Part shown: positions 10,371-20,857 of the stretch, piece after piece
Layout: the number at the start of each line of letters is the position of its first letter
Numbering within the stretch: the stretch's first letter is position 1
From: Vibrio agarilyticus
Lineage (GTDB): Bacteria; Pseudomonadota; Gammaproteobacteria; Enterobacterales; Vibrionaceae
Length of the DNA: 64,000 nucleotides
Assembly (NCBI RefSeq): GCF_012641465.1
Contig: NZ_JABAIK010000010.1
Coordinates: 114,778-178,777 of the forward strand
Direction: 5' to 3'
Program-made: the position numbers and the translations under genes
Notes under the pieces: model-generated
The model's database searches: none
Seen by the model: the letters and a program-made list of their open reading frames with translations, nothing else
What the model was told of the DNA's origin: nothing

Positions 10371-11177
10371 GATTTGGCACACATCGCAATAAAACGTGTT
10401 GCGCTGGCCAATTTTAAGTGCTTGGATCGGCTCTCCGCACTCAATGCAGGGCTCGCCGTCCCGGCCATACACCGCAAGAGATTGTTTAAAATACCCCGGT
10501 TTACCATCGGCTTGTGAAAAATCCTTCAATGTTGTGCCGCCTTGCTCAATGGCGGCGGCCAACGTCTGTTTAATTGCACCAACCAGCGTATTCCACTGAG
10601 TAATCTTCAGCGTCCCAACCGCTTTGGTAGGGTGAATTCGCGCTTGAAACAGCGCTTCACAGGCGTAAATGTTACCAACGCCAACCACATGCCGATTGTC
10701 CATAATAAATTGCTTTACCGTGCTTCGCTTGCCTTGCGCTCGTTGCGCCATTTGCTCGGCATGAAATGCGTCGGTCAATGGCTCTGGGCCCAAGTTGACC
10801 AAAACATCATGAGATTGACCTGGCGCGCACCATAACCACGCGCCAAAACGACGTGGATCGTTATATCGCAGCACCTTGCCATTGGTTAATTGCACATCAA
10901 CATGATCGTGTTTATTCGGTGTCACGAGAGCATCTAACACTCGCAGTGAGCCGGACATGCCTAAATGCATCACTGCAGTACCGGCAGGTGTGTGCAGCAA
11001 CAAGTACTTCGCTCGTCGCTCAATCGCGGTGATAGGCTGACCTTCCAGTTGCTTAAGTTCTTCGGGGATCGGCCAGCGCAATTTGGGCGCTCGCCAAGTG
11101 ATCGTCTTAATGGTTTGGCCGACAAGATGGGGGGAGATCCCCATACGGCTCACTTCAACTTCGGGTAATTCAGGCAT
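10365..11177 (-). CDS. mutM: Formamidopyrimidine-DNA glycosylase (Fpg/MutM)
   Basis: 270 residues. It starts [14 protein letters not shown], so the catalytic proline (Pro2 nucleophile) and Glu3 are present. Lys near residue 58 (ERRAKYLLL) is the conserved turn lysine. The C-terminus holds the four-cysteine zinc finger [21 protein letters not shown] split as Cx2C...Cx2C. It removes oxidised purines such as 8-oxoG and nicks the abasic site. It is convergent with the GT90 gene (six-base overlap) and follows the hypothetical gene at 11224 on the same strand after 46 bases. Confidence 0.97.
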   Translation of the reverse strand: MPELPEVEVSRMGISPHLVGQTIKTITWRAPKLRWPIPEELKQLEGQPITAIERRAKYLLLHTPAGTAVMHLGMSGSLRVLDALVTPNKHDHVDVQLTNGKVLRYNDPRRFGAWLWCAPGQSHDVLVNLGPEPLTDAFHAEQMAQRAQGKRSTVKQFIMDNRHVVGVGNIYACEALFQARIHPTKAVGTLKITQWNTLVGAIKQTLAAAIEQGGTTLKDFSQADGKPGYFKQSLAVYGRDGEPCIECGEPIQALKIGQRNTFYCDVCQIL

Positions 11178-11223
11178 AATATCTCAGCTCCGGAATAATG
11201 GTTTCCGCTCGCAAGTGCTCGGC

Positions 11224-11748
11224 TCAAGGTGTCGCTGGCAATAGATAACCGTCTGGTACCGTGACCGCCATCCACTGCCCTTGTGCATTTTTCATCAACC
11301 AAAAACGAGGCAGAACGTAGTAGGTCAGCCTTTGCGGTTCAGAGTCACCTTGATACCAAATCGTCAGATGCTCCGATTGACTTTGGGATGCGTCCTCTGC
11401 GCTCATTATGATTTTTTCAACCATAGAGCTGTCAATGACCGTACCCGTCAGTGCTAACCAGCGCTCTAGATACGTGGCCGCCGTAATACCACTCTGCTCC
11501 GTCGCATGCGAATCGATAAAGCGCCACGTGCCATTCAAATAGATGAATCCTTTGCCACGAGTTTCAAGCTGACGAAGCGGTTCATCTGGCGTGAATAACC
11601 GAGTCAGTTCAGGCGTACTCGGCTGAGTCTCCTGTGGCATCAAATACGCTTTGATCCACGTTGGCGCATTGAACAGTGCCATGGCGGCAATCACGATGAG
11701 GATCAAATAGTTATTCCATCGACGCCGCTTATTAGGCGAAACTCGCAT
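11224..11748 (-). CDS. Conserved membrane-anchored hypothetical protein
   Basis: 174 residues; function not recognised. Residues 12-30 (NYLILIVIAAMALFNAP) form one membrane anchor after a short Arg/Lys-rich start (MRVSPNKRRRW), so the body should be periplasmic. The rest is a single small domain rich in aromatic residues (GFIYLNGTWRFID, LTIWYQGDSEPQRLTYYVLP). No catalytic motif is evident. It lies 46 bases upstream of mutM on the same strand and may be co-transcribed. Genes of this size next to mutM are found in Vibrio chromosomes, so it is probably core rather than acquired. Confidence 0.7.
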   Translation of the reverse strand: MRVSPNKRRRWNNYLILIVIAAMALFNAPTWIKAYLMPQETQPSTPELTRLFTPDEPLRQLETRGKGFIYLNGTWRFIDSHATEQSGITAATYLERWLALTGTVIDSSMVEKIIMSAEDASQSQSEHLTIWYQGDSEPQRLTYYVLPRFWLMKNAQGQWMAVTVPDGYLLPATP

Positions 11749-11810
11749 GTGCGTTCCTTATCAAAGGCTTCTCAAAGACCCACCACGTCATTCTCATTGA
11801 ATCACGCGCC

Positions 11811-12094
11811 TTATACCCAAGTGACTTCAAGATGCTGGATTCAGAGCCGGCTCAATGAGCTGAGAGCAAGGCAAACAACGCAGCGAAATAGCGAGCCTAT
11901 TTTCAAGTTGTTTAACGCACTTTCGTTACAACAAAAAGCGGTTCAGTGATTGGCTCCCAAAGGGCGAGCTGCCTTGGCTCATCAGCTTTGTTGACGATTT
12001 TCGATTGAGAGCCACTCAATCTTCAAATCCTCGCCTCACTGACAAACCAAGTCATTCTCGCTGAACCATGCATCTTGAGGTTACTTGGGTATAA
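11811..12094. repeat. 284-bp intergenic repeat with inverted ends, copy A (MITE-like)
   Basis: This fills most of the 401-base gap between genes. The left end reads TTATACCCAAGTGACTTCAA and the right end is its near-inverse, TTGAGGTTACTTGGGTATAA. A second copy at 33418-33630 shares both ends and most of the inside, with about 70 bases fewer. No reading frame of note is present, so it looks like a non-autonomous mobile or palindromic repeat family. The unrelated terminator-like hairpin of 12094-12126 follows. Confidence 0.8.
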
Positions 12095-12126
12095 AGCCAG
12101 TGCGATTCCCTGCACTGGCTTTTTTT
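12094..12126. terminator. Hairpin downstream of phoH-like gene
   Basis: AAAGCCAGTGC and GCACTGGCTTT pair over 11 bases around an 8-base loop; the plus-strand side ends in seven T. For leftward phoH transcription the tail is only TTTA, so termination in that direction may be weak. Confidence 0.6.
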
Positions 12127-12149
12127 ATTGAAGTGGAGAATAGTCACTA

Positions 12150-13526
12150 CTACATATTCTCTTCGGCAAACTCAGCGAGACGGCTGCGCACCACGCCATT
12201 AAGGTGCACATTCGCGCTGCCTTCAAAATGTTTAAATCGTTCGACCATATAAGTGAGTCCTGAGGTCACAGGCGTGAGATAGGCTGAGTCGATTTGCGCC
12301 AAATTGCCCGAGCAGACAATTTTGGTCCCTTCACCACAGCGCGTGATAATGGTTTTAATTTGTGAGGCCGTGAGGTTTTGGCACTCGTCTAATAAGACAA
12401 ACGCATTTTGAATCGAGCGACCACGCATAAAGTTTATCGACTTAAATTGGATATTGGCTTTGTCACAAATGTATTTGAGCGAGCCTTCGGTGCAGTGATC
12501 GTTTTTATGCAGCGCCTCTAACGTATCGGTTACCGCCGCAAGCCATGGCAGCATCTTTTCTTCTTCGCTGCCGGGTAAAAAGCCGATCGATTCGGCAATG
12601 TCTGGCGTGTTACGGGTGACAATGATTTTATCAAACTGTTTTTTCTCGATGCTTTGCTCGAGCGCAGCAGCAAGGGCTAACAGCGTTTTACCACTACCCG
12701 CAGCGCCGGTGAGGATCACCAAATCAATATCAGGGTCAAGTAGCGCGTCGAGCGCCATCGCTTGATAAATATTTTTCGGCGTAATGTCCCACACTTTGCG
12801 GCTGAGCAGTCGTTCACGGCTCAGATCGCGCAGGGTGACCGTCTCTTCATTAAGCGCATCAACTCGACCGACAAAATCACTCTCTTCGTCAATAACGTAT
12901 TGATTTAAATAGGTTGGCTCAAACGGCTCACGGGCCAGCGTGTGCAACGTGACGCTGCCCGCGTTACGGCTTTGAACATCATCGACCTGCTGCCAAAAAT
13001 CGCCCTCACGGCGCTGAAACCCTTGGCTCAGAAAGCGAATATCGTCGATCAATTGATCGGTACGGTAATCCTCAACAAAACGCACCCCCGCGCCTTTGGC
13101 GCGCAATCGCATATTGATGTCTTTGGTTACAAGAACGACCTCACGAGGAGAGCGCTTGGTCTGCAGATACAACACCGCATTAAGAATGCGATTATCACCG
13201 GCCTTATCGGCAAACGCTTTGACGGTCTCTTGCAATTCGAAATCCGCCAAAATGGATATTGTGCCTTGGCTCGGCGTTTCTTGATGCAGCGGTATGCCAT
13301 CGGTGATTTCATCGGGGGTGGCGTCGCTAAACAGATTTTCCAGCGTACGAATCGCCACGCGCGCATCGCGAGCGACATCGCGCTTACTATCTTTGATTCG
13401 GTCTAGCTCTTCCAGCACTGTCATTGGGATGACAACATCGTGCTCTTGAAAGGAAAATATCGCCAGTGGTTCATGCAGCAAAATATTGGTGTCGAGAACA
13501 AATAATTTTCGGTCGGTATCGCCCAT
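12150..13526 (-). CDS. PhoH-family ATPase with N-terminal PIN domain
   Basis: 458 residues in two domains. Residues 1-130 are a PIN-type nuclease domain (FVLDTNILLHEP with the first acidic residue, EELDRIKDSKRDVARDAR, later VTKDINMRLRAKG). The C-terminal half is a PhoH-like P-loop ATPase, with Walker A ILTGAAGSGKTLLALAAA and Walker B FVLLDECQNLT. This PIN-PhoH fusion (PhoH2/YlaK type) is described as an RNA helicase/ribonuclease; here that role is inferred only from domains. It is transcribed leftward, divergent from rapA across a 261-base spacer. All core motifs look intact and base composition matches the neighbours. Confidence 0.88.
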   Translation of the reverse strand: MGDTDRKLFVLDTNILLHEPLAIFSFQEHDVVIPMTVLEELDRIKDSKRDVARDARVAIRTLENLFSDATPDEITDGIPLHQETPSQGTISILADFELQETVKAFADKAGDNRILNAVLYLQTKRSPREVVLVTKDINMRLRAKGAGVRFVEDYRTDQLIDDIRFLSQGFQRREGDFWQQVDDVQSRNAGSVTLHTLAREPFEPTYLNQYVIDEESDFVGRVDALNEETVTLRDLSRERLLSRKVWDITPKNIYQAMALDALLDPDIDLVILTGAAGSGKTLLALAAALEQSIEKKQFDKIIVTRNTPDIAESIGFLPGSEEEKMLPWLAAVTDTLEALHKNDHCTEGSLKYICDKANIQFKSINFMRGRSIQNAFVLLDECQNLTASQIKTIITRCGEGTKIVCSGNLAQIDSAYLTPVTSGLTYMVERFKHFEGSANVHLNGVVRSRLAEFAEENM

Positions 13527-13787
13527 AGCGCCTCCTAGCCCGTGATTGGCTGTTCTTTTGTTTTGTACGAAAAATCATTGCGTTCAGTTTTCAGCCTAGT
13601 GCAAAACTGTTGACAATTTGATGTCAGTGAGAGCGCGTTAAAAAAAGCGTGAGACGGGCGTGACCTCTATCACGCCATCCAGTAAGATGAGCGCCCTTTT
13701 GCGGCGTACGATTTGTCTGCTGCTGCGAGCAACGCTATGTTGTTTGGGTAACGAATAAGATTGATAACGAGATGAGGTAGGGCGTTC

Positions 13788-16697
13788 ATGACATTTGCTT
13801 TGGGCCAACGCTGGATCAGCGACACAGAGAGCGATTTAGGTTTAGGAACGGTGGTTGCCGTTGATGCTCGTACGGTAACCCTGATGTTTGCCGCATCAGA
13901 AGAGAACCGTGTCTATGCCAGTAATGATGCTCCTGTCACCCGCGTGGTTTTTAACCTTGGTGATGTCATTGAAAGTCAGGAAGGCTGGTCGTTAACGGTC
14001 GAAGATGTGGTGGATGACAGCGGGGTGATCACTTACATCGGCACGCGGGAAGATACTGGTGAGAGCGGTGTTGTGCTGCGTGAAATCTTTCTTAGCCATC
14101 AAATTCGCTTTAATAAGCCGCAAGATAAGCTTTATGCCGGTCAAATTGATCGCATGGACAATTTTGTTTTGCGTTACCGCGCGCTCAAAAATCAATTTGA
14201 GCAACATAAGAGCCCGATGCGTGGCTTGTGTGGCATGCGCGCAGGCCTAATCCCACATCAACTTTTTATCGCCTATGAAGTTGGCCGTCGTTACGCACCT
14301 CGCGTGTTGTTGGCCGATGAAGTGGGGCTAGGTAAAACCATTGAAGCGGGCATGATCATTCACCAGCAAGTACTGCAAGGCCGAGCGGAGCGCATTTTGA
14401 TTGTGGTGCCCGAAACGCTGCAGCATCAGTGGTTGGTCGAAATGATGCGCCGTTTCAATCTGCATTTCTCGATTTTTGACGAAGAGCGCTGCATTGAAGC
14501 ATTTGCTGAAGCGGATAACCCATTTGAAACGCAGCAATATGTGCTTTGCTCGCTTGATTTTCTGCGCAAAAGTCGCCAGCGTTTTGAACAAGCACTTGAT
14601 GCGCAATGGGATCTGTTGGTGGTCGATGAGGCGCATCATTTGGTCTGGAATGATGAGAAGCCAAGCCGTGAATATCAAGTGATTGAAGCGCTTGCCGAAG
14701 CTACGCCGGGCGTACTGCTACTGACCGCAACACCTGAACAGTTGGGACACCAAAGCCACTTTGCGCGCTTGCGCCTGTTAGACCCAGACCGTTTTTACGA
14801 TTACCAAGCCTTTGTTGACGAAGAGGCTCAATACGCGCCCGTGGCGGATGCGATTACGGCGTTGTTCTCTGGTGAGGTGTTGAGCGACAGCGCCAAACAG
14901 CAAATTACCGCGCTGCTACCCGAGCAAAATGTTGAAGCGTTACTGGCTACACTAATGGGCTCAGCCGATGCTGAGACGGTGGCACAGGCAAGACAGACGC
15001 TGATTGATAACTTAATGGACAGACACGGCACTGGTCGCGTGCTGTTTCGTAATACGCGCGCGGCAATCAAAGGGTTTCCGGCGCGTCATGTCCACCTACT
15101 GCCAATGGCGATTCCAACGCAATACGCCACCTCTATGCGTGTGGCGGGTATGCTCGGTGGCAAATTATCACTAGAAGCACGCGCGATCAAAAACCTCTAC
15201 CCAGAAGAGCTGTTTCAAGAATTTGAGGGCGATGAAGCGAGCTGGTGGCAATTTGACCCACGCGTGAACTGGTTGCTTGAAAAAGTCAAAGCCAAGCGCA
15301 GCGATAAAATTTTAGTGATCGCATCGCGCGCCAGTACTGCGTTGCAACTTGAGCAGGCACTGCGTGAACGTGAAGGCATTCGCGCGACGGTATTCCATGA
15401 AGGTATGTCGATTTTAGAGCGTGACAAAGCTGCGGCTTATTTTGCGCAAGAAGAAGGCGGCGCTCAGGTGCTTATCTGTAGTGAAATTGGTTCGGAAGGG
15501 CGTAACTTTCAGTTTGCGAGCCAATTAGTGATGTTTGATTTGCCATTCAACCCAGACTTGCTCGAGCAGCGTATTGGTCGTTTGGACCGTATTGGGCAAA
15601 AGCGCGATATCGATATTCATGTGCCTTATCTTGAAGGTACATCACAAGCGATTTTGGCGCGTTGGTTTGATGAGGGGCTTAGCGCCTTTGGTGAAACCTG
15701 TCCGACAGGACGCGCGGTGTACGACCAGTATTCCGATGCTCTGATTGAAATGCTCGCCAGCGGTGATGTGACCGCGCTGGACGACATTATTGCTCAATCG
15801 GCGCAAATGAACGCCACGTTAAAGGCTCAGCTTGAGCAAGGGCGTGACCGTTTATTGGAAATGCACTCCAATGGTGGCGAAAAGGCGCAGCAAATTGTTG
15901 AGCAAATCGCGGCAACCGATGGCGATACCAATCTTGTGACCTTTGCTTTGAGCTTGTTTGACACCATTGGCCTAAACCAAGATGACAAAGGCGAGAATGC
16001 GATTGTGGTCACGCCATCTGAGCACATGATGGTGCCAAGTTATCCAGGCTTACCTTATGAAGGCGCCACAGTCACGTTTGATCGCGATACCGCACTGTCA
16101 CGAGAAGATATGCACTTTATCAGTTGGGAGCACCCAATGATCCAAGGTGGTATCGATTTGCTGATGAGCGAAGGGGTGGGAACATCGGCCGTATCACTAC
16201 TGAAAAACAAGGCACTGCCGGTTGGCACCTTGCTGCTTGAATTGGTATATCTGGTTGATGCGCAAGCACCAAAGCGCAGTGGTATTGGACATTTCTTACC
16301 AAAAACGCCACTGCGCTTAATGATGGATGCGCGCGGTAATGACTTATCAAGCCAAGTGGAGTTTGAAAGTTTCAACCGTCAATTGAGCCCTGTGAATCGT
16401 CATATGGCGAGCAAATTGGTGAATTCTGTGCAGTCATCGATTCACAGTATGATTGAAGCGGGCGATAAGCTGGTGGAAGCGCAAGTGAGCCAGGTGCGTG
16501 AGCAAGCGATGTCAGCAATGCAAAGCTCGTTAACGGCTGAGCTTGAGCGCTTAAAAGTACTTAAAGCGGTGAACCCCAATATTCGTGATGAAGAGCTTGA
16601 AGCGCTTGAAAATCAGATTGCTGAGCTGACACAATACATAGATAAAGCGCAGTGGCAGCTAGACTCCCTACGAGTGATTGTGGTCTCTCATCAATAA
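13788..16697 (+). CDS. rapA: RNA polymerase-associated ATPase RapA (HepA)
   Basis: 969 residues, normal RapA length. Order of parts: an N-terminal Tudor-like region ([20 protein letters not shown]), the SWI2/SNF2 ATPase with Walker [15 protein letters not shown] near residue 177 and DEAH box VVDEAHHL near 280, then the second RecA lobe ending in [15 protein letters not shown], and a long C-terminal domain. RapA recycles RNA polymerase after termination. The ATG at 13788 fits the known N-terminus. A strong bidirectional hairpin lies just after the stop. In E. coli rluA follows directly; here an Nramp-like gene on the other strand lies between rapA and rluA. Confidence 0.97.
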   Translation: MTFALGQRWISDTESDLGLGTVVAVDARTVTLMFAASEENRVYASNDAPVTRVVFNLGDVIESQEGWSLTVEDVVDDSGVITYIGTREDTGESGVVLREIFLSHQIRFNKPQDKLYAGQIDRMDNFVLRYRALKNQFEQHKSPMRGLCGMRAGLIPHQLFIAYEVGRRYAPRVLLADEVGLGKTIEAGMIIHQQVLQGRAERILIVVPETLQHQWLVEMMRRFNLHFSIFDEERCIEAFAEADNPFETQQYVLCSLDFLRKSRQRFEQALDAQWDLLVVDEAHHLVWNDEKPSREYQVIEALAEATPGVLLLTATPEQLGHQSHFARLRLLDPDRFYDYQAFVDEEAQYAPVADAITALFSGEVLSDSAKQQITALLPEQNVEALLATLMGSADAETVAQARQTLIDNLMDRHGTGRVLFRNTRAAIKGFPARHVHLLPMAIPTQYATSMRVAGMLGGKLSLEARAIKNLYPEELFQEFEGDEASWWQFDPRVNWLLEKVKAKRSDKILVIASRASTALQLEQALREREGIRATVFHEGMSILERDKAAAYFAQEEGGAQVLICSEIGSEGRNFQFASQLVMFDLPFNPDLLEQRIGRLDRIGQKRDIDIHVPYLEGTSQAILARWFDEGLSAFGETCPTGRAVYDQYSDALIEMLASGDVTALDDIIAQSAQMNATLKAQLEQGRDRLLEMHSNGGEKAQQIVEQIAATDGDTNLVTFALSLFDTIGLNQDDKGENAIVVTPSEHMMVPSYPGLPYEGATVTFDRDTALSREDMHFISWEHPMIQGGIDLLMSEGVGTSAVSLLKNKALPVGTLLLELVYLVDAQAPKRSGIGHFLPKTPLRLMMDARGNDLSSQVEFESFNRQLSPVNRHMASKLVNSVQSSIHSMIEAGDKLVEAQVSQVREQAMSAMQSSLTAELERLKVLKAVNPNIRDEELEALENQIAELTQYIDKAQWQLDSLRVIVVSHQ

Positions 16698-16732
16698 TGA
16701 GTAGGGCTTTTGGCCCTAATGATACTCTCCAA

Positions 16733-16764
16733 TAAAAAGGTCTTCAGAGCGAAGACCTTTTTTG
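16733..16764. terminator. Bidirectional terminator between rapA and the Nramp-like gene
   Basis: AAAAAGGTCTTC and GAAGACCTTTTTT form a long stem with A- and T-rich flanks on both sides, placed between the convergent stops at 16697 and 16782. Confidence 0.88.
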
Positions 16765-16781
16765 TTGAGGATGGGCGGGCG

Positions 16782-18086
16782 TTACATTAGCCATTTCCAC
16801 CAAATGAACAGCGCCAAAAAGCCGAATAGGTAGATAAGGCCAACAATTGACAAGATGTTCTGACGACGACTAAGGGCAAGCTCCTGAGGCAATTTGGTAC
16901 GCGTGACCAAAATATAATTGAGCAGAGCAAAAATCGGCGTTGTCACAAAGGCCATGATCATGGCGAAATCAAGCATTGGCAGAAGTGCTGAAGCCAAAAA
17001 CGCAATGATGGCCAGTGAGCCAATCGCGATGATCAGCATCCATGCGGTATTCCATTGTGGATTGAACTTTTTGGCCGGTTTGTCGTTTGATTGGAAGATC
17101 AGGCGCTGCGACTCAGCCACCACTCGAGCGTATCCATCGAGTACGGTAATCGTGCTGCCAAAAATACAGAAAAAGGCAATAATCGCAATCAGGTAACGCG
17201 ACCATTCGCCAATAGTAGTAGCATAAAGCCCCACCAACTGATGAGAGAAGCCAACGCCCGAGCGAGCCAGTTCAACATCTGTGCCATGCAGCACCAAGGC
17301 GCCAAGTGCCAAGAAAACCAACGCAAGCACCGCAGTACCAATATAGCCGACATTGAAATCAAACATCGCCGAGCGCGGCGTGACGTTTTGATAGCGACGC
17401 TGACTCTTTAACCACATTGACGTAAGGCTTGATACCTCAATCGGTGCTGGCATCCATCCCATGGTCACGACAATAAAGCCAATCGCCGCTAAATTCCAAG
17501 GTGAAGGCGCGACAAAATCTGCTGTTGGTTGAGCTGGATTGCCCATCGCCATAACAACGGCAAGTACCGTAGCCAGCGTGAGCACAATCATGATCCCTTT
17601 GGAGAGCTTATCCAACGCTTTGTAATGACCCGCCAATAAGATAGCCAAACAAATCGCCATTACGATAAAAGCAAGGGTTAACGGTGCTAGGGTGAACGGC
17701 AAAAAATACCCCAATAGGCTGGCGCTGAACATCAGTAGCGCTGCCGTGTTGACCACAGCGGAAAAGGCACACAATAGCGCAAAGAGCCATAAGTAAGGCT
17801 TACCTAACTTGGCATAGCCTTCTACCAAGCTATCGCCCGTGCCCATCGTGTACTGAACCCCTGCGCGGAAAAACGGATACTTGAACAGATTGACCAGCAA
17901 AATCAGCAGTGCCAGTTGGTAACCATAGATAGCCCCTGCTTGGGTTGAGGCGACTAAATGAGAACCGCCGACGGCTGCCGCAGCCATCATAATGCCTGGG
18001 CCCATAGAGTGGAGAACCTGACGCCAGCTACGCTGTGGCGTGGCATCAAAAGTGGGAGAAGGTTGAGATTCGGAAAGTGGATTCAT
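16782..18086 (-). CDS. Nramp-family transporter-like protein lacking the DPGN motif
   Basis: 434 residues with about eleven membrane segments in the Nramp (SLC11) pattern. The first helix begins MGPGIMMAAAAVGGSHL, where typical Mn/Fe Nramp proteins have the metal-binding DPGN; here Asp and Asn are replaced by a V-G-G-S-H run. Helix 6 keeps MP (GWMPAPIEVSSL) but lacks the usual MPHNLYLHS. Family membership is clear; manganese or iron transport is therefore doubtful, and the protein belongs to a divergent Nramp-related branch of unknown substrate. It is leftward, convergent with rapA and separated from rluA by a 330-base spacer. It could instead carry another cation or a small organic substrate. 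Confidence 0.85.
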   Translation of the reverse strand: MNPLSESQPSPTFDATPQRSWRQVLHSMGPGIMMAAAAVGGSHLVASTQAGAIYGYQLALLILLVNLFKYPFFRAGVQYTMGTGDSLVEGYAKLGKPYLWLFALLCAFSAVVNTAALLMFSASLLGYFLPFTLAPLTLAFIVMAICLAILLAGHYKALDKLSKGIMIVLTLATVLAVVMAMGNPAQPTADFVAPSPWNLAAIGFIVVTMGWMPAPIEVSSLTSMWLKSQRRYQNVTPRSAMFDFNVGYIGTAVLALVFLALGALVLHGTDVELARSGVGFSHQLVGLYATTIGEWSRYLIAIIAFFCIFGSTITVLDGYARVVAESQRLIFQSNDKPAKKFNPQWNTAWMLIIAIGSLAIIAFLASALLPMLDFAMIMAFVTTPIFALLNYILVTRTKLPQELALSRRQNILSIVGLIYLFGFLALFIWWKWLM

Positions 18087-18416
18087 AGAACGTCCTTACA
18101 GCTTGTTCTTTTTATGTCGTTGTCAATATTGGTTTTAATTATTCAAACATGTTAAGTCGTCAATAATTATTTACAAGTTAATAGTTAAATGTTTTGTAAA
18201 TGAATCATTTGAGGCTGGTTTTGTTAATGATGATGGAATATTAAACTGAATTATTGGTTGATATTTAATGTTTTATGCTGGGTTTGGTGGTTGAAAATCG
18301 AACGATTTAGTCTGGTCCGGGTCGTAGGTTGAGCCGACGACCCTGCAGCTTCAAGTGGAAAGGGTATAGGTATATAATCGCCGCCACGAAAATATGCGCT
18401 CAGGAACCTTGATGTT
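18087..18416. promoter_or_regulatory. 330-base divergent spacer between the Nramp-like gene and rluA
   Basis: AT-rich half next to the transporter, no gene seen. Toward rluA there is a TATAAT -10 at 18373-18378 with a weak -35 (TTCAAG at 18350). An imperfect palindrome lies just before it, GGGTCGT (18319) pairing with ACGACCC (to 18343). Confidence 0.5.
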
Positions 18417-19154
18417 ATGGCAATGCTTGAATACACCCCACCGACCGACCCATGGGTTGATATCATCTTTGAAGACGAGCATATTTTAGCGACCAATAAG
18501 CCCTCAGGGCTGCTTTCCGTACCTGGCCGTTTGCCTGAGCACCGCGATAGCATGTGGAGCCGCCTGCAGGAAACACATCCTGATATTCAGGTTGTGCACC
18601 GCTTAGATATGGCAACATCAGGGCTCATGGTGTTTGCTAAAAATAAACACGCCGAACGCGCTCTGAAGAAGCAATTTCAGTATCGTTTGACTCATAAGCA
18701 GTACATTGCGCGCGTTTGGGGGCATGTTGAGGCTGACCAAGGTGAAATCAACCTGCCACTGATCTGCGATTGGCCAAATCGACCGAAGCAAAAGGTCTGT
18801 TTTGAGCACGGTAAGCCGTCAAAAACCTTGTATGAAGTGGTGGCTCGAGAAGCTCACACCACGGTTGTGCGACTGCTGCCTATCACGGGGCGCTCACATC
18901 AATTGCGCGTTCACATGCAAGCGCTGGGGCATTCGATTGTCGGCGATGAATTTTACGCAGAAGGCCCCGCGTTTGAGAATTACGATCGCTTGGCATTGCA
19001 TGCGGCAGAGCTGACCTTCTATCATCCAAAGAGTCATTGGTTAAAGAGCCTGTTTGTGCCGTGTGATTTTGCGCCGAGCGAAGCGGTACTGTTTGAGCGT
19101 TTTGATCCCTTAAGAAAATTGCCTGACTATAAGCAGCTCACCCAATGCGATTAA
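18417..19154 (+). CDS. rluA: RluA-family pseudouridine synthase (23S rRNA 746 / tRNA 32)
   Basis: 245 residues, short RluA type without an S4 domain. The catalytic motif is VVHRLDMATSGLMVFAK (Asp in HRLD) near residue 65. LLPITGRSHQLRVHMQALGH is the second signature. The size, the absence of S4 and the neighbourhood of rapA fit RluA, which modifies 23S rRNA U746 and U32 of several tRNAs, better than RluC/RluD. The ATG at 18417 has AGGA about eleven bases upstream; a second ATG two codons later has no better site. The next gene follows in the same direction after 55 bases. Confidence 0.9.
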   Translation: MAMLEYTPPTDPWVDIIFEDEHILATNKPSGLLSVPGRLPEHRDSMWSRLQETHPDIQVVHRLDMATSGLMVFAKNKHAERALKKQFQYRLTHKQYIARVWGHVEADQGEINLPLICDWPNRPKQKVCFEHGKPSKTLYEVVAREAHTTVVRLLPITGRSHQLRVHMQALGHSIVGDEFYAEGPAFENYDRLALHAAELTFYHPKSHWLKSLFVPCDFAPSEAVLFERFDPLRKLPDYKQLTQCD

Positions 19155-19209
19155 AACAGTGCCAGTCCCACACCTGTGTGGTTGGGGCTATGAGCGATAA
19201 GGAGTTGTT

Positions 19210-20172
19210 ATGTCTCAGGCAAAAGTTGTTTTTTTAGACCGTGATACTATCCCCAGCCACATTGAGGTGCCTAAGCCTGACTTTCCCCATCATTGGGTTG
19301 AGTATGCGGTGACCACGGCAGAGCAAGTGGTTGAGCGTGCACAAGATGCGGATGTGATTATTGTCAATAAAGTCAAATTGACGGCGGACATACTGGCTCA
19401 ATTGCCAGAGCTGTGTTTAGTGGCAGTGGCCGCCACCGGCTATGACAACATTGATGTGGCCTACTGTGAAGAGCACGGCATTGCAGTGACCAACATTCGT
19501 GGTTACGCCACACAATCGGTGCCTGAATACGTTCTTGCGATGATTTTTGCCCTCAAGCGTAATCTGCTGGCTTACAAACAAGACATTGCCGATGGTGAAT
19601 GGCAGCGGCAGAATAAATTTTGCTTTTTTACTCATGCCATCGGTGATGTCGCAGGCAGCACATTAGGCATTATTGGCGCTGGCGAGCTGGGTAAAGCAAC
19701 GGCGAGCTTAGCGCAAGCGGTTGGAATGCAAGTTTTGTTTGCCGAAGTGAAAGGCGCGCCGCAGTGCCGAGAGGGCTTTGTGCCTTTTGACGAGGTGCTT
19801 GCGCAAAGTGATGTGGTGACATTGCATTGCCCATTGAATCGACAAACACGCAATCTAATAGCCGCGCCTGAGCTGGCGCAAATGAAATCGACAGCGCTAT
19901 TAATCAACGCGGGACGTGGAGGGCTTGTTGACGAGCAGGCCTTAGTGGACGCGTTGAAGCATCAGCAAATTGCGGGGGCGGGCGTGGATGTTTTTACCTC
20001 TGAGCCTGCCGATGAGAGTAATCCATTAATTGCGAATATGGCATTACCCAATCTTTTGCTTACACCGCATGTGGCCTGGGGAAGTGATTCAGCCTTAACC
20101 CGTTTTTGCCGAATCTTGATTGATAATATCAATGCATTTATGGATGGCGAGCAGCTCAATCGCGTCGTCTAG
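19210..20172 (+). CDS. D-isomer-specific 2-hydroxyacid dehydrogenase (glycerate dehydrogenase-like)
   Basis: 320 residues, NAD-dependent D-2-hydroxyacid dehydrogenase fold. The cofactor loop is LGIIGAGELGKATASLAQ. The signature LINAGRGGLVDEQALVDAL (catalytic Arg), a Glu in GAGVDVFTSEPADESNP and the catalytic His in LLTPHVAWGS are all present. The YATQSVPEYVLAMIFALKRNL segment is typical of the HprA/glycerate dehydrogenase subgroup, so hydroxypyruvate or glyoxylate reduction is likely. The ATG at 19210 follows GGAG (AAGGAGTTGTT). It is followed by a terminator shared with ridA. Confidence 0.85.
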   Translation: MSQAKVVFLDRDTIPSHIEVPKPDFPHHWVEYAVTTAEQVVERAQDADVIIVNKVKLTADILAQLPELCLVAVAATGYDNIDVAYCEEHGIAVTNIRGYATQSVPEYVLAMIFALKRNLLAYKQDIADGEWQRQNKFCFFTHAIGDVAGSTLGIIGAGELGKATASLAQAVGMQVLFAEVKGAPQCREGFVPFDEVLAQSDVVTLHCPLNRQTRNLIAAPELAQMKSTALLINAGRGGLVDEQALVDALKHQQIAGAGVDVFTSEPADESNPLIANMALPNLLLTPHVAWGSDSALTRFCRILIDNINAFMDGEQLNRVV

Positions 20173-20277
20173 CGCGATACTATGGGTATGGCGAATTGAA
20201 CCAATGTGCTATGAATTGATGTGTTCGTGAACCAATGCGCTATGAACTAATGCGTTAATGAACACATACGTTAAAAA

Positions 20278-20304
20278 CAAAAAGGTGGCTGAGCCACCTT
20301 TTTT
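20278..20304. terminator. Bidirectional terminator
   Basis: AAAAAGGTGGCT and AGCCACCTTTTTT form a perfect stem with A and T tails on both sides, between the convergent dehydrogenase gene and ridA. Confidence 0.88.
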
Positions 20305-20344
20305 AACCCATTTTGGGTTGAGTCATTTAATCGCTGACTCGCCG

Positions 20345-20734
20345 TTAGCGACGGACCGCAATGGCTTCAATTTCAATGCCGACATCTTTAGGTAGACGTG
20401 CTACTTCAACGCAAGAGCGCGCTGGGTAGTGAGCAACATTATGCTCATCAAAAAACTGACCATAAACGTCATTCACAGCAGCGAAGTCATTGAGATCTTT
20501 GACAAACACCGTCATTTTGACGATGTCAGCGACACTAAGGCCAGAGGCCTCAACGACCGCTTTCACATTGTCGAGAGATTGACGCGCTTGCGCCGTGATT
20601 TCAGTTGGGATCTCACCAGTACTTGGGTTTACTGGGATCTGACCTGAGGTCAAAACCATGTTGCCCAAATCCACGCCTTGTACATAAGGACCAATTGCCG
20701 CAGGGGCAGACTCGGTATGCAATACTTTAGTCAT
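20345..20734 (-). CDS. ridA: RidA family enamine/imine deaminase
   Basis: 129 residues from the ATG at 20734 (MTKVLHTESAPAAIGPYVQG); the frame could extend to a GTG at 20761, but the family starts here. GPYVQGVDLGNMVLTSGQIP, the IVKMTVFVKDLNDFAAVN strand and the conserved Arg in YPARSCVEVARLP match RidA/YjgF, a cytosolic deaminase of reactive 2-aminoacrylate-type enamines. It follows pyrI on the same strand (gap about 120 bases), the same neighbourhood as in E. coli. In the gap is a half copy of the TTGAGGTAACTTGGGTAT repeat end (20763-20785). Confidence 0.92.
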   Translation of the reverse strand: MTKVLHTESAPAAIGPYVQGVDLGNMVLTSGQIPVNPSTGEIPTEITAQARQSLDNVKAVVEASGLSVADIVKMTVFVKDLNDFAAVNDVYGQFFDEHNVAHYPARSCVEVARLPKDVGIEIEAIAVRR

Positions 20735-20857
20735 GTCACAATCCAATTGAGTGATACCCACATTCCTTGAGGTAACTTGGGTATCTAGGTAAAAGACCAG
20801 TGTGCCAGAATGACGCTGTGAGGAAAACCCCTGAGCCCATCATTGCTGCGAGTCTTA

